From assembly GCA_900550835.1 (NCBI GenBank), contig URTP01000036.1:1-14415 (forward strand): DNA of 14,415 bases. Direction: 5' to 3'. Shown here piece after piece: positions 1 through 6,187 of this stretch; positions within the stretch are counted from its first letter, which is position 1; every line of letters starts with the position of its first letter. The DNA is from an uncultured Collinsella sp. (lineage in GTDB: Bacteria; Actinomycetota; Coriobacteriia; Coriobacteriales; Coriobacteriaceae). The notes beneath the pieces were generated by a model. That model saw only the letters and a list, made by a program, of their open reading frames with translations. It did not search any database and was not told where the DNA came from. A program made the position numbers and the translations under genes.

Positions 1-81
1 ATCCCGCCGGAATCGGAGGGCAAGCCGCTCGTGCGCACCTTCGCCGCCTTCGTGCGCACGTGGGCGCAGAAGCACCCGTAG
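1..81 (+). CDS. C-terminal end of an unidentified gene (partial)
   Basis: An open frame runs from the first base to a TAG stop at 79-81 and encodes the last 26 residues of a protein, ending FVRTWAQKHP. The start lies outside the window. Codon use (GC at third positions) fits the rest of the window, and a terminator follows within a few bases, so this is probably a real gene end. The tail weakly recalls the C-terminal helix of LysR-type regulators, but 26 residues are too few to name a family. The gene converges on the leftward hypB operon. Confidence 0.5.
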   Translation: MPPESEGKPLVRTFAAFVRTWAQKHP

Positions 82-82
82 A

Positions 83-120
83 CAAAAAAACAGGGACGCT
101 CCCACGGGAGCGTCCCTGTT
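83..120 (-). terminator. Intrinsic terminator of the oxidoreductase-hypA-hypB operon
   Basis: A perfect inverted repeat has arms at 89-103 and 106-120 (CAGGGACGCTCCC core). Read leftward, the stem is followed by seven T residues (plus-strand A run 84-90), a strong rho-independent terminator 16 bases after the hypB stop. Rightward it has almost no T tract. The hairpin could still help stop the rightward gene ending at 81, so it may serve both converging genes. Confidence 0.85.
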
Positions 121-135
121 CACTTCTGCGGTTCG

Positions 136-810
136 TTATGCGTTCCAAGCCTTCGTCTGCTCGCGCAGCCAGTTGGCCCACGGCTCGATGCCCTCGCCCT
201 TGAGCGCGGAGATCGGGAACACCTGAATGTTCGGATTGAGCTTCTTGACGCGCTCGATGCACTTTTCGAGGCTGAAGTTGAAGTACGGCGCAACGTCGAT
301 CTTGTTGACGAGCAGCACGTCGCAGATCGAGAACATGAGCGGGTACTTCAGCGGCTTGTCGTCGCCCTCCGGCACGGAGAGGATCATGGCGTTTTTCACA
401 GCGCCGGTGTCAAACTCCGCCGGGCAGACGAGGTTGCCGACATTTTCGAGGATGGCAAGGTCGATGTTCTCCGTGCCAAGCCCCTCGAGGCCCTGGCGCG
501 TCATGCCCGCGTCGAGGTGGCACATACCGCCGGTGTGCAGCTGGATGACCTTTGCGCCGCTGGTGGAGATGGTCGCCGCATCGACGTCCGAGTCGATGTC
601 GGCCTCCATGACGCCGATGCGCAGCTTATTCTTGAGGCGTGCGATGGTCGCCTTGAGCGTGGTAGTCTTGCCGCTGCCGGGGCTGGACATGAGGTTCAGG
701 AGGAAGGTGTGCTCCTTCTTGAGCTGCGCCCTGACCCGGTCCGCCTCCCGGTCGTTGTTTTCAAATACGCTCTGCTTTATTTCGATGACTCGCACTTTGC
801 CATTTGTCAT
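136..810 (-). CDS. hypB: HypB, GTPase for nickel insertion into [NiFe] hydrogenase
   Basis: This 224-residue SIMIBI-class GTPase drives nickel transfer to the large subunit of [NiFe] hydrogenases in partnership with HypA, in the cytoplasm. Visible motifs are a P-loop SSPGSGKTT (residues 42-50), an acidic switch region MEADIDSDVD (68-77), the metal-site pair C97-H98 in GGMCHLD, C129 in ENVGNLVCP, the guanine-specificity motif NKID (169-172) and SALKG (201-205). The chosen start is the ATG at 810, which overlaps the hypA stop in ATGA. A longer frame to 891 would add 27 residues read inside hypA and does not look like HypB. The N-terminus has no histidine-rich stretch and no CxxCGC motif, so the nickel-storing extension found in some HypB proteins is absent. 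Length is normal for the short form. It is the last gene of the operon. Confidence 0.95.
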   Translation of the reverse strand: MTNGKVRVIEIKQSVFENNDREADRVRAQLKKEHTFLLNLMSSPGSGKTTTLKATIARLKNKLRIGVMEADIDSDVDAATISTSGAKVIQLHTGGMCHLDAGMTRQGLEGLGTENIDLAILENVGNLVCPAEFDTGAVKNAMILSVPEGDDKPLKYPLMFSICDVLLVNKIDVAPYFNFSLEKCIERVKKLNPNIQVFPISALKGEGIEPWANWLREQTKAWNA

Positions 811-1166
811 TCTTCCGCTACCTCGATTTCTTTGATTACCAGCTGGTCGCCCTGCTTGAGCGTCCAGCGGGTGCTGCCGCAAAACGGGCACATGGGGACG
901 TCGTCCCTGGCGTTTTCCATGACCTCGTAGTCCTTGCCGCAGTCGGCGCAGTGGGCGATGGCTTTCACCATATTGATGTAGAGCTCTGAGCCCGCGCAGA
1001 TGGTACCGTTTACGGCCTCCGGCCAGACCCCGTGCATGTACACGGGGACTATGCCGGTCATCTCTCCGACATCCACACTTACGGATGCGATGCGGGATAC
1101 CCCGTACCGTTTGGCTGCGGCGTCAAGGGTATCGAGCATATTAAGAACTACTCCTAATTCATGCAT
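807..1166 (-). CDS. hypA: HypA, hydrogenase nickel-incorporation metallochaperone
   Basis: This 119-residue protein binds nickel and, with HypB, delivers it to hydrogenase precursor. The start at 1166 gives the family's diagnostic N-terminus Met-His-Glu (MHELGVV), in which His2 is a nickel ligand. The structural zinc site is two CxxC pairs, C73/C76 (CADC) and C93/C96 (CPFC). A longer frame to 1187 would bury the required N-terminal His and is rejected. An AGGA ribosome site lies about 8 bases before the ATG. The start overlaps the stop of the upstream oxidoreductase by 8 bases (ATGCATGA), and its own stop overlaps the hypB start (ATGA), so translation of all three genes is probably coupled. 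Confidence 0.95.
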   Translation of the reverse strand: MHELGVVLNMLDTLDAAAKRYGVSRIASVSVDVGEMTGIVPVYMHGVWPEAVNGTICAGSELYINMVKAIAHCADCGKDYEVMENARDDVPMCPFCGSTRWTLKQGDQLVIKEIEVAEE

Positions 1167-4023
1167 TGGCGTTGTCCTGCTTTTCACTTTCGTGTTTCTT
1201 GAACATCATACTGGCAGTACCGGAGTCGCTGCAGTCCTGCTCGTCCGTCTTGGGTGAATTGGCCGCGATGCGCTTCGTCCGCTCCGCGATATTTGCGCCC
1301 AGCGCGGCGGCCCAGGCGTCGGGCGAGGTGGGCGGCACAGCGTCGTGAACCTTGTAGAGCTTTACGGCGTCGAACTCGCACTTGGTGGTGCAAAGCCCGC
1401 AGCCGATGCACTTGTTGGGGTCGACGATTGAGGCACCGCAGCCAAGGCAACGGGCGGTCTCGGCGCGCACCTGCTCTTCGTTAAAGGTCTCGACGTACTC
1501 GCTGAAGGGCGCGGCCTTCTCGCGCTCGTGGTCCACGTGGGCAACCTCACGGCTCGCGTTGTCATAGCTCTCGATCACGACATCGTCGCGGTCGAGCGCG
1601 GCGTAGCGGCGCTGGTTGCGGCCGATGGTGAGCGTGGAGCCCGGCTGCACAAAGCGATGGATGGACACGGCGGCCTCGTGACCGGCGGCGATGGCGTCGA
1701 TAGCAAAGCTGGGACCGGTGTAGACGTCGCCGCCCACAAAGATGTCGGGCTCGGCGGTCTGGTACGTCTGCGGATCGGCAAGGGCACCCTGGCTGCGGCC
1801 GAGCTCCACCTTGGAGCCAGCCAGCAGGTCGCCCCACACAATGGACTGGCCAATCGACATGACGACACGGTCGGCATCGACACGGCGCAAGTCGTTCTCG
1901 TCATACTCGGGCGCAAAACGGCCCTCGTCGTCAAAGACACGCGTGCAGCGCTTAAAGGTGATACCGCACACACGACCGGCCTCGTCCAGGTGAATCTCCT
2001 TGGGGCCCCAGCCGCAGCTAATGTGCGCGCCGTCCTCAATGGCCTCGCGACGCTCCTCCTCGCTGGCAGGCATCTTGACCTCGCTCTCCAGGCAGAACAT
2101 CTCAACGTGCTCGGAACCCAGACGGCAGGCGTTGCGCGCGACATCGATGGCCACGTTGCCGCCGCCCACCACGATGGTGCGCCCGGGCAGCGCGTCGATC
2201 TTGCCGCTGTTGACCTCGCGCAAAAAGTCGACGGCCACGGTCACGTCCTCGGCATCCTCGCCCGGAATACCGGCAAGGCGGCCCCCCTGGCAGCCAATGG
2301 CCACGTAAAAGGCTTTAAAGCCCTGCGCGCGAAGCTCGTCGAGCGTCACATCGCGACCGACCTCCACGCCATAGCGGAACTCGGCGCCCATCAGGCGAAT
2401 GACCTCGACCTCGGCCTCGATAACGTCCTTCTGCAGCTTAAAGCTGGGAATGCCGTAGGTGAGCATGCCGCCCGGGCGCTCGTTTTTCTCGAACACGACG
2501 GGCTTGTAGCCCTTCTCGGCCAGATAGAAGGCGCAGGACAGACCGGCCGGACCGGCGCCGATGATGGCGATCTTCTGGTCGAAGCCGCCGGCACGCGTCG
2601 GGGTCACCACAGGTGGGACATAGCGAGTCGCGGCATCCAGATCGCGCTGGGCGATAAACTTCTTGACCTCGTCGATGGCCACGGCCTCGTCCACGCGACC
2701 GCGGGTGCAGGCATCCTCACAGCGGCGGTTGCACACACGGCCGCAGATAGCGGGCAACGGGTTCTCGCGCTTGATGAGCGCCAACGCCTCGTCATAGCGG
2801 CCCTGCGCCGCGAGCTTCAAATAGCCCTGAACGGCAACGTGCGCGGGGCAGGCCGTCTTGCAGGGAGCGGTGCCGGACTCATGCGTCTCGATACGGTTGT
2901 CGTTGCGGTAGTTGGGCGACCACTTGGTGTGGTCCCACTTGGTGGCATCGGGCAGCTCCTGGCGCGGATACTCGGGCACCTGTCCGCCAGCCTTTTTGCT
3001 ACAGAGCTTCTGGCCCAGTTTGGCGGCGCCGGCCGGACACACCTCAACGCAGCGACCGCAGGCCACGCACTTGTCCTTCTCGACCTTGGCGACGTAGGCC
3101 GAGCGCGACAGGTTGGGCGTGTTGAACAGCTGCGAAGTGCGCAGGGCGTAGCACACGTTGACGTTGCAGTTGCAGATGGCGAAGATTTTGTTCTCACCGT
3201 CGATGTTGGTGATCTGGTGCACAAAGCCGTTGTCCTCGGCCTGGCGCAGGATGTCGTAGACCTCCTCGCGCGTCACATAATGGCCGCGGTCGGTCTCGAC
3301 CACGTAGTCGGCCATATCGCCCACGGCGATGCACCAATCGGCCGGGTCGTCGGCGCAGCCCTCTCCCATCACGCGACGGCTCGCGCGGCAGCTGCAGGTG
3401 CTAGCGGCATACTTACCTTCGTATTTGTCGAGCCAATGCTCGATATGCTCGATCGGCACCGAGGTGCTCGCGGCATCGATGGCCTTCTCGACCGGAATGA
3501 CATGCATGCCGATGCCGGCACCGCCGGGCGGCACCATCGGCGTGGCCTTGGACAGCGGTCCCTTGGACGCCTGCTCAAAGAACTTGGCATAGACCGGATG
3601 CTCCTCGAGCTGGCTCACGCGCATGTTGAGGAACTCGGCGGAACCCGGCACCAGCATGGGCAGCACCCACTGCTTGGCGCGCTCGGGGTTTTCCCAGTTG
3701 TACTCGAGCAGACCCGTGTAGCTCATGTCGTCGAGCATTTTTTCGATATCGGCCTCGGGCATGCCGGTGAGCTTGACCATCTCGGGCAGCGTATAGGGAC
3801 GGCGCATCTTCATCTTGCAGAGCACTTCGGCCTGCTCGTCGGTTGCGGCCTCGGCAAACGACCAGTACTCGTAGCCCAGCAGCTCGTCGCGGTGCAGCAG
3901 GCGGTTGGTGCAGTGCTCACACAGTTTGACGATGGCCTCGCGCGGATGCTCCGGTATCGGCGGCACGAACTCCGCGCCGATATCGGGCTCGGTATAGCTA
4001 ATCCCCGGTCCGTTGAGAATCAT
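1159..4023 (-). CDS. Large Fe-S/FAD NAD(P)H oxidoreductase (GltD/NfnB-like core with added ferredoxin domains)
   Basis: This 954-residue cytoplasmic flavoprotein has a visible modular order. Residues 1-310 form an N-terminal module with C35/C38, a probable winged-helix stretch (78-108), and a cysteine set C210/C212 (CSC), C223, C231, C284/C286/C291 (CNCNVNVC). A 4Fe-4S motif follows at C319/C322/C325/C329. The GltD-type N-terminal cluster region has C388, C392, C427, C431, C435 and C439. The FAD site GAGPAG is at 489-494, the pyridine-nucleotide site GGGNVA at 620-625, and a C-terminal FAD motif VGGDVYTG near 763-770. A last ferredoxin motif is C872/C875/C878/C882, preceded by C859/C862. The family core moves electrons between NAD(P)H and Fe-S partners; the physiological partner is unknown. 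The start at 4023 has a good AAGGGA site 7 bases upstream, and an in-frame extension to 4122 would run across the operator. It leads the operon with hypA and hypB. Confidence 0.85.
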   Translation of the reverse strand: MILNGPGISYTEPDIGAEFVPPIPEHPREAIVKLCEHCTNRLLHRDELLGYEYWSFAEAATDEQAEVLCKMKMRRPYTLPEMVKLTGMPEADIEKMLDDMSYTGLLEYNWENPERAKQWVLPMLVPGSAEFLNMRVSQLEEHPVYAKFFEQASKGPLSKATPMVPPGGAGIGMHVIPVEKAIDAASTSVPIEHIEHWLDKYEGKYAASTCSCRASRRVMGEGCADDPADWCIAVGDMADYVVETDRGHYVTREEVYDILRQAEDNGFVHQITNIDGENKIFAICNCNVNVCYALRTSQLFNTPNLSRSAYVAKVEKDKCVACGRCVEVCPAGAAKLGQKLCSKKAGGQVPEYPRQELPDATKWDHTKWSPNYRNDNRIETHESGTAPCKTACPAHVAVQGYLKLAAQGRYDEALALIKRENPLPAICGRVCNRRCEDACTRGRVDEAVAIDEVKKFIAQRDLDAATRYVPPVVTPTRAGGFDQKIAIIGAGPAGLSCAFYLAEKGYKPVVFEKNERPGGMLTYGIPSFKLQKDVIEAEVEVIRLMGAEFRYGVEVGRDVTLDELRAQGFKAFYVAIGCQGGRLAGIPGEDAEDVTVAVDFLREVNSGKIDALPGRTIVVGGGNVAIDVARNACRLGSEHVEMFCLESEVKMPASEEERREAIEDGAHISCGWGPKEIHLDEAGRVCGITFKRCTRVFDDEGRFAPEYDENDLRRVDADRVVMSIGQSIVWGDLLAGSKVELGRSQGALADPQTYQTAEPDIFVGGDVYTGPSFAIDAIAAGHEAAVSIHRFVQPGSTLTIGRNQRRYAALDRDDVVIESYDNASREVAHVDHEREKAAPFSEYVETFNEEQVRAETARCLGCGASIVDPNKCIGCGLCTTKCEFDAVKLYKVHDAVPPTSPDAWAAALGANIAERTKRIAANSPKTDEQDCSDSGTASMMFKKHESEKQDNANA

Positions 4024-4115
4024 AGTCGTCCCTTCTCTTGCCACAGCCCGGCGAGACCGCAGCGCCCCTCTTTTTTGCAGGCCGGGCATGCCCCCATGCC
4101 TTTCACCCGCCATTG

Positions 4116-4153
4116 TTGACATTGTGTCAAAAATAGTATTGACGAACCGTCAA
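4116..4153. promoter_or_regulatory. Two tandem perfect palindromes, probable TetR operators
   Basis: TTGACA-TTG-TGTCAA (4116-4130) and TTGACG-AAC-CGTCAA (4139-4153) are both perfect inverted repeats with 6-base arms and a 3-base spacer. Their centres are 23 bases apart, about two helical turns, so two dimers could bind the same face. They lie in the only gap between the divergent TetR gene and the oxidoreductase operon. Local AT content is high (TAGTAT at 4134-4139) and the arms resemble -35 boxes, so a bound repressor would cover the promoters. No promoter pair with ideal spacing could be fixed on either strand. Assignment to the adjacent TetR is inferred. Confidence 0.7.
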
Positions 4154-4169
4154 CAATATTCAAGACTGT

Positions 4170-4184
4170 TAGGCGAACGGTCAG
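4170..4184. promoter_or_regulatory. Possible third, degenerate copy of the TetR operator
   Basis: TAGGCGAACGGTCAG matches the perfect site at 4139-4153 at 11 of 15 positions, including the CGAAC centre and the GTCA half. Its centre is 31 bases (about three turns) beyond the second palindrome and 35 bases before the TetR start codon. It may be a weaker autoregulatory site or a chance match. Confidence 0.35.
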
Positions 4185-4211
4185 GCAAAAGAGGATGAAA
4201 GGCGGCAAAAC

Positions 4212-4874
4212 ATGGGCAACAACGCAGCAGATATCTCTGTGGTCGATGCCGTCCCCGCATCCGATAGCGCGGCAAAACGCCTGACGGGCGACGAGCGCCG
4301 TCGCGAGATCCTCGCCGCTGTGCGCGCCGTGAGCGCCGAGCTTGGTGTGTCCCATCTTTCGGTATCGGCCGTGACCAAGCGGGCTGGCTGCACGCGTTCG
4401 CTGTTCTACCACTACTTTGCCGATATGGATGCCGCCGTCACCGCCGTTATGGACGAGGCAATCGACGGCTTTATCGCCGAGCTCGAGCAGTGGAACGCCA
4501 GCCGCACGGTTGGCGACATCGAAGGCGCACTCGACACCGTTGCTCCGCTCTTTAAGCGCCTGGTCGTGAGCGGCCACGAGTTGCCGAGCACGCTCACCTC
4601 GAGCAGCGGCGCGCTCTACGGCGGCTTTTTGCACAACGTGGTCCAGCGCGTGGCGCAGTATATCTGCGATACCACCGTGGTGGATTTTGTCGCCCATCAT
4701 GAGCTACGCATCGACCATGTCTACGAGACGTTCTACACCCTCATTATGGGGTTGTTGATGTATATCCGCACGCACCCCGATGTGCCCGACGAGACGGTCA
4801 AGGAAATCATCGCCTCGACACTCCACATCGAGGGCTATACCGCCAAGTATCCGGAGCGCAAGCCCCAGAACTGA
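4212..4874 (+). CDS. TetR/AcrR-family transcriptional regulator
   Basis: This 220-residue one-component regulator binds DNA as a dimer. Residues 27-73 are a classic TetR DNA-binding domain: the first helix includes RREILAAVRAVSAELG, and the helix-turn-helix is VSAVTKRAGCTRSLFYHYFAD, with the family's typical Phe-Tyr-x-Tyr-Phe end. The C-terminal half (about 80-205) is helical and variable, as expected for ligand sensing; the ligand cannot be read. The first 26 residues form a longer disordered lead than usual, but an AGGCGG ribosome site 6 bases before the ATG supports this start. It is divergent from the oxidoreductase-hypA-hypB operon across 188 bases that hold two perfect palindromes. It is 63 bases upstream of the DUF5692-like gene, probably in the same transcript. 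It most likely represses both arms and itself. Confidence 0.92.
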   Translation: MGNNAADISVVDAVPASDSAAKRLTGDERRREILAAVRAVSAELGVSHLSVSAVTKRAGCTRSLFYHYFADMDAAVTAVMDEAIDGFIAELEQWNASRTVGDIEGALDTVAPLFKRLVVSGHELPSTLTSSSGALYGGFLHNVVQRVAQYICDTTVVDFVAHHELRIDHVYETFYTLIMGLLMYIRTHPDVPDETVKEIIASTLHIEGYTAKYPERKPQN

Positions 4875-4891
4875 CGACATTTGGCCAAACT

Positions 4892-4919
4892 GCCCGCGAT
4901 CAGAAGAGGGGCCGCGGGC
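4892..4919 (+). other. GC-rich hairpin between the TetR and DUF5692-like genes
   Basis: A 7-bp perfect stem GCCCGCG / CGCGGGC (4892-4898 with 4913-4919) encloses a 14-base loop. There is no T run, so it is not a standard terminator. It ends a few bases before the AAAGGAG ribosome site of the next gene, so it could lower or tune read-through or translation. A chance hairpin in GC-rich DNA is possible. Confidence 0.35.
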
Positions 4920-4937
4920 GTGTGAAAGGAGAGCAGC

Positions 4938-5945
4938 ATGCTGTTCGATGTTTGGGGTAGCGATACCCTTATCCACTGGGCCGGCTGGGCCATGGTCTTT
5001 ATTGGCCTGATCGTGCTCAACGAGATCGGCCGCCGCACCAAGCTGGGCGCGGCAATCATCTTTGGCGTGGCTCCGCTGGCCATGACCATCTACTGCGTCG
5101 CTATCGCCATCGGCGTTTCGCAGGGCGCCGAGTGGGCGCTCACCAACCCCACCCATGTGTACCAGAACAGCTGGTTCCACTACGCCAAGGTCTACGCGGC
5201 GTTGGCCGGTTGCTGGGGCTTCATCGCCATTAAGTATCAGTGGGGCAAGATCGGCAAGGCGCACTGGTTCCGCGCGTGGCCGTTTGTGATCGTCGCCATC
5301 AACATCATGATCGCCGTCGTGTCCGACTTTGAGAGCGCCTATCACTTCTTTGTCCTGGGCCAGTCCACTTGGGTCACCTCCGAAGGTGCTACGCAGCTTG
5401 CCGGCTGGAACAACGTGTTCAACGGCATCGCCGGTATCATCAACATCTTCTGCATGACCGGTTGGTGGAGCGTCTACGCCTCCGAGGACAAGACCGACAT
5501 GCTGTGGCCCGACATGACCTGGGTCTACATCATCGCCTACGATATCTGGAACTTCTGCTACACCTACAACTGCCTGCCCGCCCACTCCTGGTTCTGCGGC
5601 TTTGCGCTGCTGCTGGCGCCCACCGTCGCCGCCTTTATCTGGAACAAGGGCGGTTGGATCCAGAACCGCGCCTTTACGCTGGCCATTTGGTGCATGTTTG
5701 CCCAGGTGTTCCCGTACTTCCAGGAGGAGTCCATCTTTGTGACCCACTCCACGCTCGACCCCAGCGCCGCTACTGCGGTCTCGATCGCCGCACTGGTCGC
5801 CAACATCGCCGCGATCATCTACATCGCCTACCGCGCCAAGAAGCTCGGCCGCAATCCCTACAAGCAGGATGTCTTTGAGGGCACCAGCGATTGGGAGAAG
5901 GCTACCGCTCGCCGCGCCAAGGTGGATTACGCACACGCCGAGTAA
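4938..5945 (+). CDS. Multi-span membrane protein, DUF5692-like, tryptophan-rich
   Basis: This 335-residue integral membrane protein has about eight or nine hydrophobic spans, roughly at residues 13-29, 37-60, 83-100, 113-129, 158-176, 193-212, 215-234, 244-262 and 277-298, and ends in a charged cytoplasm-like tail. I recognise it as similar to the DUF5692 family, whose function is unknown to me. It has 21 tryptophans, many next to His, Asp or Glu at presumed membrane edges (HWAGW, WFHY, NSWF), and several Cys (52, 92, 172, 207, 212, 220, 252). That would suit lipid, quinone or aromatic-ligand contact, but no known cofactor motif is present. AAAGGAG 7 bases before the ATG fixes the start. It follows the TetR gene and is closed by a strong terminator, and so is probably controlled with the divergent oxidoreductase operon. 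It may be that enzyme's membrane partner or a transporter; neither is proven. Confidence 0.75.
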   Translation: MLFDVWGSDTLIHWAGWAMVFIGLIVLNEIGRRTKLGAAIIFGVAPLAMTIYCVAIAIGVSQGAEWALTNPTHVYQNSWFHYAKVYAALAGCWGFIAIKYQWGKIGKAHWFRAWPFVIVAINIMIAVVSDFESAYHFFVLGQSTWVTSEGATQLAGWNNVFNGIAGIINIFCMTGWWSVYASEDKTDMLWPDMTWVYIIAYDIWNFCYTYNCLPAHSWFCGFALLLAPTVAAFIWNKGGWIQNRAFTLAIWCMFAQVFPYFQEESIFVTHSTLDPSAATAVSIAALVANIAAIIYIAYRAKKLGRNPYKQDVFEGTSDWEKATARRAKVDYAHAE

Positions 5946-6013
5946 CGCGCTCGCTGCCGTCCGCATTTGGATGTAGGCGCGTCTCTTTGGCTCCGTAATC
6001 TCGCGTTATGCGC

Positions 6014-6054
6014 AGCCCCCGGAAAGCAATTCGTTTGCTTTCCGGGGGCTTTTT
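6014..6054 (+). terminator. Strong intrinsic terminator after the DUF5692-like gene
   Basis: A perfect 16-bp stem (6014-6029 with 6035-6050) closes on a TTCGT loop and is followed by TTTTT in the rightward direction. It lies 68 bases after the stop at 5945 and ends the TetR/DUF5692-like unit. Confidence 0.92.
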
Positions 6055-6187
6055 GCTGTCGCGCGTGCATTCATGCACATATTCACAATGTATCGCGCAG
6101 ATAAAATCGAATTTCCGACTGCACGCCAGCTCTATGTGACCTTAATTTTGGGTACATTGTTGTCCCGATATTGAGCTTGGGGGATAT

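Noticed and set aside
811..891. N-terminal extension of hypB
   Set aside because: The extra 27 residues are read within hypA, do not resemble HypB, and the ATGA overlap gives a standard coupled start.
1528..4119. An 863-codon rightward open frame opposite the oxidoreductase gene
   Set aside because: It is the antisense shadow of a GC-rich gene. Its translation is low-complexity (Leu, Ala, His, Gly, Val) with no motif, and the leftward frame has a full set of Fe-S and FAD motifs.
4024..4122. 33-residue N-terminal extension of the oxidoreductase
   Set aside because: It would place coding sequence over the first operator and the leader. The ATG at 4023 has a proper ribosome site and fits the following domain.
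4704..5966. A 420-codon leftward open frame opposite the DUF5692-like gene
   Set aside because: It is a Gly/Asp/Val-rich shadow without a domain. It would run through the TetR gene end, and the rightward frame has a good ribosome site and clear membrane spans.
6065..6078. Short hairpin GTGCA-TTCA-TGCAC upstream of the gene at 6188
   Set aside because: A 5-bp stem without a T run or conserved context is expected by chance; no function can be supported.
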